DNA of 64,000 nucleotides from Desmodesmus armatus (taxonomy: Eukaryota; Chlorophyta; Chlorophyceae; Sphaeropleales; Scenedesmaceae). The stretch lies in the NCBI GenBank assembly GCA_007449985.2, contig VIIQ02000724.1, positions 186,001-250,000 of the forward strand, in the 5' to 3' direction. The notes beneath the pieces were generated by a model. That model saw nothing but the letters and a program-made list of their open reading frames with translations, searched no databases and was not told the DNA's origin. Each line of letters begins with the position of its first letter. The first letter of the stretch is position 1. Below are positions 47,001 to 58,410 of this stretch, one piece after another. The translations under genes were made by a program, and so were the position numbers.

Positions 47001-47985
47001 GCCCAGTCCTGCAGTCAGGAGCAGCAGCAGCTATTGCCAAGGTGGGGGGCGACGCAATATGCACACAACTTGGTTGCTAGCATAAGCTGCAGCAGCACAG
47101 CTCAAGCAGCAGCTACCAGCATCTGCATGCGGGCCTGTGTACACTGGATCGTAGTTCAACTTTTACAGCAGTCCCAGCCGGTGGGATTCAATCTGAGCAG
47201 ACCAGCCACACTGGATTGGCTTGTACACCAGAGTGACCCTCAGGGTGATGTACAATGTGCGAGTTGGTCAGCCAACATCTTGGTCGTCCTCACACATCAT
47301 GCGGGGGCGAGCGTCGCTTGTTTGCGCATGTGATTTCCTCAATGCTTCTTACCTTCGTCTGGTTTTGCCTGTGCTGCCTCCTTGCTTGTGTCCGGTCACC
47401 CAGGTTGGCGAGATGCGCTTCTACACCGACCTGTTCATGGTTGGTCTGCTGTACCACTTGTACAACCAGGTGAGGCACACTTTTTCACTGGTGTCAGTTA
47501 TGCATAAGTGGGCGCATTCTTGTATCTGTTGTCATCAAGCTGAGTGTCGTCACACAATATGACACTGCCTGCTGTGCACTTTCCCTGCTGTTGCTTGCAA
47601 AGGCATGTACGTCTTGGGTTCATGTGATCCACTGTGCTGTCTGGTCTGCAGTTAACGGGCAGCTCTACGTCATCTGTCATGACACACGGACCCATGGCCG
47701 GTTTCAACACACACTGCTGTCCTGTCCCCTGCTGCCCGTGTCGCTCTGCAGTTTGCCTTCAACACCCTGCAGCGCGTGTCTCCCGTGTCGCACGGCGTGT
47801 GCAACGTGGTGAAGCGCATTGTGATCATCTTCAGCAGTGTGCTGTTCTTCAACCAGACGCTGACGCAACAAGCCCTGGTGGGTACAGTCATCGCCATCTT
47901 CGGTACATGGCTGTACACAGAGATGAGCGCGCGCCAGAAGAAGAAGCCAGCAGAGGGCAGCGGTGGCAAGCCCGCTACCGCCTAA
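44070..47985 (+). CDS. TPT: Chloroplast triose-phosphate/phosphate translocator
   Basis: This inner-envelope antiporter exports triose phosphate or 3-phosphoglycerate from the chloroplast in exchange for phosphate. Nine exons: 44070-44144, 44254-44396, 44578-44646, 44886-45039, 45572-45726, 46300-46466, 46906-47041, 47404-47469 and 47752-47985, giving about 399 residues, the usual precursor length. The first exons encode a Ser/Ala/Arg-rich transit peptide. Family motifs follow in order: [47 protein letters not shown] (conserved Lys), [25 protein letters not shown] (Tyr) and [13 protein letters not shown] (the Lys-Arg phosphate-binding pair). All phases agree once one C is allowed for in the run at about 46319-46324, where GEATP is otherwise followed by stops before MLSLLPIM. 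The spacing of FP-PY-VS near the N-terminus favours TPT over PEP or glucose-6-phosphate types. Confidence 0.92.
45028..45155 (+). repeat. Duplicated exon end and splice donor
   Basis: The sequence TCCTTTGGCAGGGTGAGCA at the end of translocator exon 4 recurs about 108 bases downstream (about 45138-45156), giving a second potential donor. Use of the second copy would add in-intron sequence, so it is probably silent. Confidence 0.6.
45828..45943. mobile_element. Foldback element in translocator intron
   Basis: The stretch forms a hairpin with arms of about 55 bases and a loop of only a few bases. The left arm contains GTCAAAGATGTGAATCA then CGACGCTC. The right arm contains GAGCGTCG then TGATCCACATCTTTGAC. 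Arms extend outward through GGCCAGGT/ACCTGGCC. It lies in the intron between exons 5 and 6. Confidence 0.8.
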
Positions 47986-49619
47986 GCTCCATGCAGCATG
48001 CAGCAGTGGTGGATGGGGTTTGCGGCATTGTAGCTCCTGCGGCAAGCCTGCCACCGCCTAAGCACGCCGTGGCGGTTGGCGTTTGCGGCGTCGATTGGCA
48101 CCTGGAGACGCAGGGTTCGGTGCTGCAGTGCAGCACTTGGCTGCGGGGGTGCCACAGCGCGGCAGCTCTTCTGCACCGGCTTGCACGGTGGTTGGGTGTC
48201 GTCAGCGTGTCTCTTTTCGCCTGCACTTGAAATGGGGCAGTCGTTGCTGCTCCTGGTGGGGAGTGTGTCGCAATGCTGCATCGGCATACGTGGGTGGGCG
48301 TGGCAGGGTGTTGGGTGTTGGTCTCGGGCGTGCAGGTTTGATTGGGTTTTTGGCTAGGTTTGAATGTTTGGCATTGCCTCTGGGACCTTCTAGGGTTTTG
48401 TGTCTCCATCCAGCAGCAGCATCATGGCACCATCCAGCAACTGCACCAGGTTGGAGGGTTGAAGGGCATGGCAATGCGCCTGCTGTCGTGTGATTGTGTG
48501 GCTGTCAGCATGTGCATGTGACGGCATGCGTGGCATTGCGGTGCTGAGGCATTGTGTTGCTGACGCATTGTGCAAACAGCAGGGGCTGCAGCCAGCTGGG
48601 TGAGAAAGAGGTGAAGGCGAAGTGTCATGCGATGGTTGCATGGTGGTGTAATGATGCTGCCCTGGATTGGGTGTGTTGGCGGGTGTAGTGCCGCTCACTC
48701 GTGGCCACGTTTGGTGTGTTTGTGTCGTACCGGCTGCATGGTTCAGCAGCTTGACTAGAAAAAGGCAGGCCAACGTGTACCAGTAGCAGCAGGCGATTTG
48801 TGTTTTGCAGTGACATGGATTCTTCATGCCCAGTGTGCTGAAGTTCAGTGGGCTGCCGTTTTACACCAGGCCGCACCTATGAGGTGCAGGCCATTCGTGT
48901 GTGGTGTCCAGTAGTCGATTGCATTGGGTCTGTTAGCCTCTTACGCTTTGTGTGTGGTGGCATGAGGCACCAGAGTGCCCTGCTGTATTCCATATATGCA
49001 AATGCCGTCCTGTGTCCCAACCAGGCACCTGCCATGCATGTTGCAGCAGTGCCCTGCCCTGTTGCGCCTGAGTAGCGCAAACATGTAGTGCTTCTGGTAC
49101 AGCAGCAGAGTGTTTGTTTGGGCCTGGATGCATCGTGCAAAGAGCGCAGGCCTCCTTTACTTTACTTCTCCCTTCTCTGGTGGCACGGGTGTATGGGAAA
49201 GGGATTGGTCAATGATGAGGAAATGCCAAGTAGCTACACTGTAACTTGGCCCAGCATTGATCAAGGTTGATGCCGCCACAGATCAAGTTCCACCACCAGA
49301 AAGTAACTGTCTCCGACCTGACGCACGCGAGCCTCATACCAAGGCATAGTGATCGGCAGAAAATAACTTACTCTTGAATTGTGTGGGGCTCCTTGTGCCT
49401 TCGGGTGACCCCTCGTTCAGGTCATTGTAGTGACAACGTCAGAGGGTACCCAAAGGAATAGCAATATTGAACTGATCAAAGAGCGTTACGTGTTTCCTCT
49501 GTCTGTGAGACCTTTTACTGCCGATCAGGCGTTGGCTGGAGTTACCCACTTCACTTCGCTCGCCCGCCACCTGGGCGAATGGCAACACTTTCAGGGCGCT
49601 TCTGTCTGTTGTGTTCGTT
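47986..49619. other. Intergenic region, no gene recognised
   Basis: This interval lies between the translocator stop and the AP2 gene start. A short GCCACCGCCTAAGC-like echo of the translocator's last codons occurs at about 48049-48062. No exon set or RNA gene was recognised. Confidence 0.4.
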
Positions 49620-51003
49620 ATGGTCACCGATCCACCCGTCCAGCTGCCGGGTGCGATAAGTAGCAACACAACAGCAGCTCAACCCCAACTCAGTGCAGCA
49701 CCTCAAGCAACATCTCTACTGCAGCTGGTACAGCATGATGCCAGCAGAGACGTGTGGCAGGTATGATGAAAAGCTTTGCATGCACACACGCCGGCCTGTA
49801 GGCTTTGTTCACTGGTAGTCCCAAGGGGGCGGTTGCTGTTTGTTATGCAGACAATCCATGCTGCCACACAGCCTCATAAGACGATCAGTGATCACACACA
49901 TGCATGGTACACCTGATCCTGGCTGCAACCTTCAACCTGCAGGCATACGGCCTTGTTGGAGGTCAGGTTGTGCTGCTGGGGGTGTACGCCGAGCAGTTTG
50001 ACGCCTTGGCAGCGGCACAGCAGCACCAGCAACAGCAGCAGCAAAGCACAACCGGAGACGCAGCACAGCACCGCACGAATGACCCCTCAGCACAAGCAGC
50101 TGCTGCAGGACAGAGCTCGCAAGCGCTGCAGGCTGGCCACATGCATCCTGCTCTCCTGCAGCAGCATGCTAGCGTCCAGCACGTCGCCATGCAGCAGCAA
50201 CAGCAGCAGCAGCAATCCACTGCGGCGGCAGCGGCGGCAGCTGCTGCCGCAGCAGCTGCTGTGGCTGCAGCAAATGCTGCCGTAGCAGCTGCTGCAGGAG
50301 GAGGGGCCTCCCTTCCGGCACAGCCTGCAGGCAGCTTTGGGTCCCTTGGGCTCAGCACAGGCGGGCCTGGGCTGCTTGCAGGAAATAGCCTTGCAGCGGC
50401 AGTACATGGCAGCGCAGGAAGCAGCCATGCAGCAGCAGTGCCCTGTGCTGTCCCCGATGAGCCAGGGCTGCAGGCGGAGCTCAACTGTGCTGCTGAGATC
50501 AACGCAGTGGCAGCAGAGGCTAAGCACAGGCAGCAGCAGGCGATCCAAGGAGCCAGCATGGCCCACCAGCAGCTGCAGCAGCAGGTGCAACAGCAGGCGA
50601 TGCAAGGGGCAAGCATGCCCCAGCAGCCGGCTGGACTTGTCTCTTCAGGCAGCGTCCCGGCAGCTGGTGCAGCAATGATGACACGACAGGGCTTGGTATC
50701 TTCCTACTCCTGCCTAGACCTCAGCGCGATGGCATCTCTAGGCAGCCAGCCCAGCTCACTGGCCAATACCCGGCCAGTCCTGCAGTCGAGGCGCAGCTTC
50801 GATGCACACCAGTTGCACCAGCTGCACCACCAGCAGCAACTCCAGCAGCAGGCGCTGCACCAACACCAGCAGCAGCAGCTGCAGGTGCAGGTTGCTGCCG
50901 CAGACCAGCAGCTGCACCAGCAGCAGCAACTGCAGGTGCAGGCACTGAACCAACAGCAGCACATGCAGGCACAGGCGCAGGCTGCTGCTGCCGATCAGCA
51001 GCT

Positions 51004-51034
<31 letters not shown>

Positions 51035-54000
51035 GCAGTACACCAACAGGTGGCTCTTGCTATGCAAGCTCAGCAACTGCAGCAGCAGCAGCAGCAGCAG
51101 GCAGGTCAGCAGCATAGGGAACCAGCGCAGGCGACTGCCTCAAAGGCCATGATGCAGCACATACAAGCACAACAGCAGCACCAACACCAGCAACAACAAC
51201 AACAAATGCAGATCCAGCAACAGCAGCAACAGCAACAGCAGATGCAGTTCCAGCAGCAACAACAACAGCAAATGCAGATACAGCAGCACATGATGCAGCA
51301 GCAACAGCAGGCGCAAGCGCAAGCCCAGATGCACACCACACAGCTTACTCAGCAGCAGCAGGTGCAGCAACCCATGGGGCTCCTCAGCAGCCCTGCAGAT
51401 GCCCCAGCAGCAGCAGCAGCAGCAGTGGCCACCCCTACTGGTTTCACAGTTACAACAGAGCTGCCGCTAGTCAAACGCACCTCACTGCTTCCAGCCACCA
51501 GCACAGGCTACCCAGCAGTAGCAGCAGCAGGCGGCCTTGGAGCCACCACTGCTGCTGCTGCTGCTGCACCTCCTGGAGGTAGCTTCACTGGCCTGGTCAA
51601 CATGCACAGCGTGGGGCCCCTTCTTCAGCACCACCAGCAGCCGACACAGCAGCAGCAGCAGCCGCGCAGGGTGTAGTGCTGGGTGTACCTGCTGCAGCAG
51701 GGGTAGCAGCAGTGCAGACAGGGGGCCTCACATCTCACAGCAGCTTGCCTGGCCTGGCTGTTGGCAGTGTGGGTGTGCCTGCTACCCTGCAGGCAGCAGC
51801 AGCAGCACCAGGTGCCACAGGCAGCATCCCAGCTGCTGCTGCTTCTGTTACAGCCAGCCTTTCAGGCGGAGCGGTAGCAGCAGCACCAGGCACGGGACTA
51901 GCAGCAGCAGCGCTGCATGGCAGCGGCAGCGTAGGGCCTCCACATGTGGCAGCACACAGCAGCGGCAGCAGCCAGCTGGGGGGCAGTGGACACACTGCTG
52001 CTGCTGCGGCGGCTGTGGCGGCTGCTGGTGGCAGCATTGGCGTCCTGCCTGAGAGCCGGTACAAGGGTGTGCAGTGGTCGGTGACGGAGCGCAAGTGGCA
52101 GGCCTTCTGGCTCAACAGGGCAGCCAACGAGGTGAGAGCTGGGCAGCTCATGTGAAATATCTACAAACTCTCCAAAGCGTTTGCTGTGTATGCATGTGCG
52201 TAGTTTACCTCTCTCATAAAAGCTTCACAGGGCAGGCAAGAATGTTGTTGCTGCCTGTGGACGACCATGCGGTCAGATATGCTTGTCATGCAAGTGGCTG
52301 AACCCCTGCTTCCCTGAGTGTGTTGCTCAGCGACTAAACCACTTCCTGTTTGGCACTGGAAGGAGAGAGTGGACAAGTTACTAACGTAGCACGCAATGTA
52401 TGGAAACATGTGTGCTGCTGTTTGCGTATGCGGCACGTTGTGCCGCTGGTGCAGGTGGTGTGCCTGGACGTGTATGGCAGTGAGCAGGAGGCAGCCTGGG
52501 CCCACGACAGGGCAGTACTGGCAGCACTAGGCCCTGCAGCAGCAGCAACAGACCTCAACTTCCCTGCAGCAGCACCACACCTCAACACACAGCCCGGCAG
52601 TGCTACCGCAAGCACTGCTGCCGCCGCTGCTGCTGGTGGGGGTGGGGGTGCAGTGGGTGTCGGCACCAGCAGCATTGCCACTAGCACAGCCCTGGGGGTG
52701 GGCAGCCCTTGGACAACAGCGGCCGCTGCCGCTGCTGCAGGAGCAGTTACTGGCACCCCCACGAGCACACTCACCCAGCTGCAAAGCGGCGGCGCTGCTG
52801 CTGCTGCCGCGAATGCGGCCGCTGCTGCTGCAGAGTCGGCCCCCGAGTACAAGGGTGTAGTGTGGGACCCAGTGAGCCGTCAGTTTCAAGCTCAGGCCTT
52901 GGATGGTTCAGGCAGCATCCAGCTGCTGGGTCTGTATCCGACCGCAGAGGAAGCAGCAGCAGAGTACGACAGCCGGTTGGTGCGGTCAGGCATGTATGAC
53001 GAGTCGAAGCTCAATTTTGGCCTGGCTCACTACTTGCACCTGCTACCAGCTCCGGCGGTGACTGCTGGTGCTGGGGGTGGGGGTGGGGGTGTGTCTGTGG
53101 GGGGTGCCTTTGGGGCGGCGGTCACTACAGGAGGTGTGGGTCGCCAGGGGGTGTCAGGTCTACACGGTGGTGGCCTAACTGTTGCTGGCAGCACCTGCAG
53201 CAGCGGCATGCAGGACCCCCTTGGGGCACATGCAGCAGCACTGGCAGCAGCAGCAGACATAGCTGCGGCAATGGAGGACGCTGCTGCTGCTGCTGGTGCC
53301 GCTGCTGGTGCCGCTGCTGGTGCTGGTGGTGTGACCACTTTGGGGCCAGATCTGGACCCTGCTGCTGCTGCTGCTGCTGTGCCGGCGCCTTCTAAGAAGG
53401 GCAAAGGGAAGGGTGGGTCGAAGGGTGTGGCGAAGGCGGGTCGTGCTAAGGGCTCTCGGCGGAACAACCCCCAGTCCAAGTACAAGGGTGTCAGCTGGAG
53501 TGTGTCTACACAGCGCTGGGCAGCAGTCATATGGGACAGGTGAGGACGGCGGGGGACTGACGGGGCCCCGGCTGGCTGGCTGGCTGGCTAGCGGGCTGGC
53601 TGATAAGATAAGAGTGACGGGTCTTATAACTGGATGTGTTGTTTGTTGAATTTTGCATGGGTTGCCGAACATCGAGCGACACACGCCGATAAACCGATGG
53701 GGTTAGCTGACTCGGCCGTCAATGTGAATGCGTGTTGAACGCATGAGTTGCATCAAGCAGGCACCTGCTTCATGATAACCAGGGGTAGTACAGTACCCTT
53801 GCTACCCTTGATGATGACCAGTATTGCTGACAGGCTAGTCTCACCAAGTGCATTCCGACACGCACATGTGTGTCTGTTCTGCTGCCAGGGTGCACAAGAA
53901 GGCGCGGCACCTTGGTGTGTACACCAATGAGCAGGAGGCTGCGCGGGTGTACGACCGACAGGTGCTGCGCACACAGGGACTCAACAACAAGGGACTCAAC

Positions 54001-55089
54001 TTTGCTGACAGTAAGTACCCCGCATTCCCCGCTAGTGTGATGTCACTCTAGTAAAGTGCAGTGCAGTATATAGGGGAGGGGATCCTCAGCACTAGCCAGC
54101 GAGCCAAGGTGCAAGTCCAGCTGGTATAATGGTGCGCTGGTGTGATGGTTTCCTTGCATCCAGTAATGCTCGTTTGGGCGGGATGGGCTTGGAGCAGGGG
54201 GGGGGGGGCGGATGCGCATTGGATGCTTGGAGGAAGCAGCGGAGCGGGAGGGCTCTGCTTTGCCATTGGCAGGGAGAAGAAGAGCAGGAGTGGGAATGCA
54301 GCAGCAGGTAGAGGGGGAACAGGGAAAGGCTGGGCGAATAAAGGGGATCAATGCGCATTTAGGGAGCACTGGCTGTGAGGGAAGGGTTGCAAGGCATCCG
54401 GGCTGACAAGAACGGGGGCAGGGTGTCAGCTCGGCTCGGTTGCAGACAGTGAACAACGCCACAGCTTGATACATCACTTCAAAAACTAAATGTCACGAAG
54501 GCACTACGACACTCGTGTCACTACAGTCTGTCTTGTCTCCCCAAGGACCTATAAAAACCTCTAGATCAAGAAAATATTATTGGCAAAATTATTGAAATCA
54601 TTTCCACCACCCACCATCCCCCTGCATGTCCTGTCTTCCCTTGCCTCCCCCCTAGGTGTGCAAATGTTTCAGACTGAAATCAAGCAGGAGGAGGAGGACA
54701 CAGGCACACCAGCACCAGACGCAGCAGCAGCAGCAGCGCCGGCGGCAGCGGCGGCAGCAGAAGGGGCCCCCTCCAAGAAGGGGGCCCCGAGCCGCAGCAG
54801 TCCCTATACAGGAGTGAGCTGGAATGAACGCGCCCAACGCTGGGAGGTAGGTGCTTGGGCAGGATGCACTTGTTGACAAAACAGGCGCGGTCGAGTCCCA
54901 TTTGGCAATTGGAACCCCTGCTCCTGCACACACATTATTCGCACCCAGCGAGATGGAACGACAACAGCCCTATTACCCCCAGCATAAACCTCAGCTGTAG
55001 GTGTGCAAGCCAGGGTTCAGGGTCAACTGAAACCCACTCAACCACATGCCCTGTGTGCAGACACAGAATCTCCTCCCCCCCCCCCCCCG

Positions 55090-55157
<68 letters not shown>

Positions 55158-57207
55158 CAGCACTTGTCCTAATCCCTGTGTGTGTGTAGGTGCGTGTGTG
55201 GTACCAGAACAAGCAGTCGTTTGCGGGCAGCTTTGAGGATGAGGAGGCGGCAGGCAGGGCCTACGACAAACAGATACTCAACCTGGCGGGACCAACACTG
55301 CGCGCAACACAGAGGTGAGGGAGAGACAAGATACAGATACAAGCGCGAGTAGATGGGTACACAGACAGCAGATGAAAATGTTCAGTACAATACAGTACAG
55401 TGAAGTACAGGACGACTGAAGTACAGTTGATGGGGACACAGTACGTGTTGGCACTATCCAGCAAGCCGGGGGGCTCGTAAGGAGTCCTTGCCACATTGCA
55501 GCTGTGGTGACCTTGTTGGACAGCAAGAAATCACACACACATTACTGGGGTGCACAAGGTTGGGCACATCCCGAAGCACAGCCTTCTCAACAGGTTGCAG
55601 ATGTCGGCCCCGATCCTCCCACCCCAAACACCTCCAGTCCTCAAGCCATACCTTGTACAACTTAGGCCACGGTGAGGCCTGGGTTATATAAGGTCTGGCT
55701 TGAGGACTTGAGGTGTTTGGGGTGGGAGGATCGGGGCCGAGAGGCACGCATACGCATGATTGGTCATGAAAGTCTTGCATGTGTCTTCTCACAGCAACTG
55801 CCAAGCAACCGACTGATGCAACAACCAAGGGCTGCCAGCAAGATGCTGAGGGCTTTCCCCGCTCTGTGCCGTCGTTGCAGGCTCAACTTCCCTCTGTCAG
55901 ACTACCAGCAGACGGACGGGGTGTGGGTGGAGGTCACACACCCTCCCAGGCACGAGGCTGCTGCAGCAGCAGCTGCTGCTGCTGCTGCTGCTGAGGGCAT
56001 GGCATCAGGTGTTGAGTTGTCTAATGCTGCTGGCACTGAGGGCTATTATGAGGCATTGACAGAAATGATGCACGGTGGGGGTTTAAGCCTAGCTGGCTCA
56101 AAACGCCAACGCCAGGCATCTGCGGACGCAGCAGCAGCAGCGGCGGCTGTAGCCGCACAGCCTGCTGGGATGGGCTTGCCTCAACAGCAGCAGGAGCTGC
56201 AGCAGCAGCAGCAGCAGTACGTAGCAGGCGCAGCTACAGTGGAGGTCCCTACTGCTGCTGATGTGACTCCCTTTGCTGATCAAGGGTGGCTTGACCCAGA
56301 GCTGGTGCAGCAGCTGCAGAATGATCCTACTTGGCAGCAGCAGCAGCAGGAGCAACTGATGCAGCAGTATCAAAGCGAGACTCAGCAGTGGCAGCAGCAG
56401 CAGCAGCAACACCCGCCGATGCAGCAGCAGCAGCAGCAGCAGCAGCAAGAGCTGCTGATGCAGATGCAGAGTGGACAGCCGCAGCAACAGCAGCAGCTGC
56501 CGTCACAGCAGCAGCAGCAGGTGGTAGGTCTTTCTCTAGGCAGCAGCCCAAAACTGCCAGGTGTGTTCTCCCCGCCACCCTATGAGCTCCTGACACAGGG
56601 AGAGGCCCTACAGCAGCAGCAACAGCAGCAGGACCAGGCACTAGCGCTGCTGGACTCGTGTGAGGGGCAGCAGCAGTACCTTACCCCAGCTGTGGACCAT
56701 GCACAGTCACCTGCTGGGTTGCAGGACCAACCGGGCCTCCAGCAGACTCCGCAGCGCATCGAGCAGACGCTCCAGCAGCAGAGGCAGCAGCAGCAGCTGC
56801 AGCCCGCACAACAGCAGATGCTGGAGCAGCAGCAGCAGACTGCACCACAGCATATGCTTGAGCAGCAGCAGGTGCCAACAGAACAGCAGATGTTTGAGCA
56901 GCAGCAGCAGTCTGCACAACAGCAGGTGCTTGAGCAGCAGCAGCAGGTGCTGACAAGACAGCCGTCACACATGTCCTGGGAGCAGCCGCTGCAGGCGCAG
57001 CTGCTGCAGCAGCAGCAGCAGCAGCCACCAGGTGAGGGAACAGTCAGTGGAGATGCTGCTGCTGCTGCTGTGGACGGCTCGCCGCTCCTGCTGCTGCCAG
57101 AAAGCTCTGCACCTGCTGGCCCAGCAGCAGCAGTGTCAGCCCAGGAAGCGGGGCTGGTGCAGGTGGAGGCTGACAACCTCCAGCAGCACACGACCCCGCA
57201 GCTTTGA
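49620..57207 (+). CDS. Gln-rich transcription factor with four AP2 domains
   Basis: This is a nuclear DNA-binding regulator. Exons: 49620-49760 (47 codons, MVTDPPVQLPG), 49943-52131, 52455-53539, 53889-54010, 54656-54846, 55190-55314 and 55881-57207, with agreeing phases. Domain 1 spans the intron after 52131 (RYKGVQWSVTERKWQAFWL then VYGSEQEAAWAHDRAV). Domain 2 is in one exon (YKGVVWDPVSRQFQAQAL, EEAAAEYDSRLVR, LNFG). Domain 3 spans 53539/53889 (YKGVSWSVSTQRWAAVIWD, LGVYTNEQEAARVYDRQV). Domain 4 spans three exons (YTGVSWNERAQRWEVRVWYQ, FEDEEAAGRAYDKQIL, LNFP). The rest is poly-Gln and poly-Ala; the last exon is a long Gln-rich tail, a likely activation region. The coding frame changes at a CAG run near 51.65 kb. 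Plant AP2/ANT proteins have one or two domains; four is unusual. Targets are unknown. Confidence 0.85.
54055..54110. repeat. Dispersed repeat, copy 2
   Basis: This copy shares the exact 21-base core with 35496-35516 (ACTAGCCAGCGAGCCAAGG region at 54089-54109). It is preceded by a CAGTGCAGTATA stretch, as in copy 1. It lies in an AP2-gene intron. Confidence 0.6.
55091..55153. repeat. CA-dinucleotide microsatellite
   Basis: About 30 uninterrupted CA units follow a poly-C run, in the intron before the exon at 55190. The repeat sits close to the acceptor, so length changes could affect splicing. Confidence 0.95.
55488..55600 (+). pseudogene. Possible LINE C-terminal zinc-finger fragment
   Basis: A plus-strand open frame reads PHCSCGDLVGQQEITHTLLG followed by CTRLG. 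The C-x-C-(n)-H-x4-C pattern with R/K-rich surroundings resembles the cysteine-histidine motif at the end of many non-LTR reverse-transcriptase proteins. It is short and inside an AP2-gene intron, next to the foldback at 55605. Confidence 0.3.
55605..55741. mobile_element. Foldback element in AP2-gene intron
   Basis: Arms of about 53 bases (55605-55657 and 55687-55741) are near-perfect reverse complements: CGGCCCCGATCCTCCCACCC on the left and GGGTGGGAGGATCGGGGCCG on the right. The loop is about 30 bases. It lies between the exons at 55314 and 55881. Confidence 0.8.
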
Positions 57208-58108
57208 CAGCTGTCAACGGCCCTTCATGGAGTCAAGTGGCTGTAACCAGCACAGGTTGCCAGCTGCAGAATTGATCCTGGGGAGAGGGTTGTCCGCATG
57301 TTGGATGTCATCAGGTTGCTGTAGCTCCCTGCCCTTTTCCCTTGTAGTGGCCAGATTTTGTCCTGGTGGTTGGCAACTTGTCTGTGCTGGGTTTTCAGGG
57401 GCCCTCACATGGCGTACTGGGCGCTTGTCGGGACACCCTTACAGGGTTGCCTTTCTTTGTAGGGTGATGAGCTTTTCCCTGGATACACTAGTTTAGTGCT
57501 GGCGCTTCTGGTGTGAGTGATTGAGCACACTCCCAGTGTGATTTGAGACAGGGATTTTTTGGGCTGGTTTCTGGCACCTTTGCATGTTACAGTTGAGCTT
57601 GCGTCTGCTCCTGAGAGGGCTGTCAGCTATGGCCTTTGACCCATTATGCACAAGCCTGGAGGGATAGCTAGGGATGCATATGTTGAGAGTACTACAATCT
57701 AGTACTAGCAGAAGTGGTAGTAGGTTCCCAGAATGACGGATCTGTTGAGGCAGGCCGCGCTCTGACTGGTGTTGCAACGCACTGTGGGGTTCCGGGTGGT
57801 AGTTCCCCAGGCTGTGGGTGGGGGAGTTGAGGCAGGCCGAGCGCTGTGCGCTGTTCACACCACCCGTGGGGCCAGAAGGCACGTTGCAAGGTGTTGGCAG
57901 GAGTGGAGCGTGGGAGGGCTGTTGTGTTATAGTGTGGTGACACACTTGTGCTGGTTGTGGGGTGGCACAGGCCCATGCTTATGGTCTGCCGTTGACAGCA
58001 TGTTCTGCTGACTACCATACCCATTGCGAGGAGGGATGATATGAGATATGAAGTTGGGCGGAAAGGGGGGTTGGAAGGATACGAGAGGTTTGATGGGGGA
58101 GGGGTGTA

Positions 58109-58410
58109 CTGAGTGCTGTTGATGCCACCTTTGGATTGCCAGGCTGGGGGCCAGTGGCCTCGGGGTAGATGCGGAAGGCGGGGCAGAAGGTAGGGTGCGG
58201 CGCGTTGACAGCAGCCGGATGCTTAAGGGAGGGAGGGTGGAAATCCGCTGAGTGCTGCTGATTTCACCTGTGCCGAGCTGGGGGCCTGAAGGCCCCCGGG
58301 TAGATGCAGAAGGCATGGGCAGAAGGTGGGGTGCGGGGGGCGCCGGCAGGAGCCGGATGCCTGAGGGAGGGAGGGTGTGGGACTGCTGAGTGCTGTTGAT
58401 GTCACCTGTG
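58109..58410. repeat. Tandem repeat, unit about 138 bases, two and a bit copies
   Basis: Units start at 58109, 58248 and 58385, each with CTGAGTGCTG(T/C)TGAT. Each full unit contains GGTAGATGC-GAAGGC and a GCCGGATGC-T-AGGGAGGGAGG segment. Confidence 0.75.

Noticed and set aside
54935..55236. Frames of alternating Val-Cys or Thr-His
   Set aside because: Translation of the CA microsatellite.
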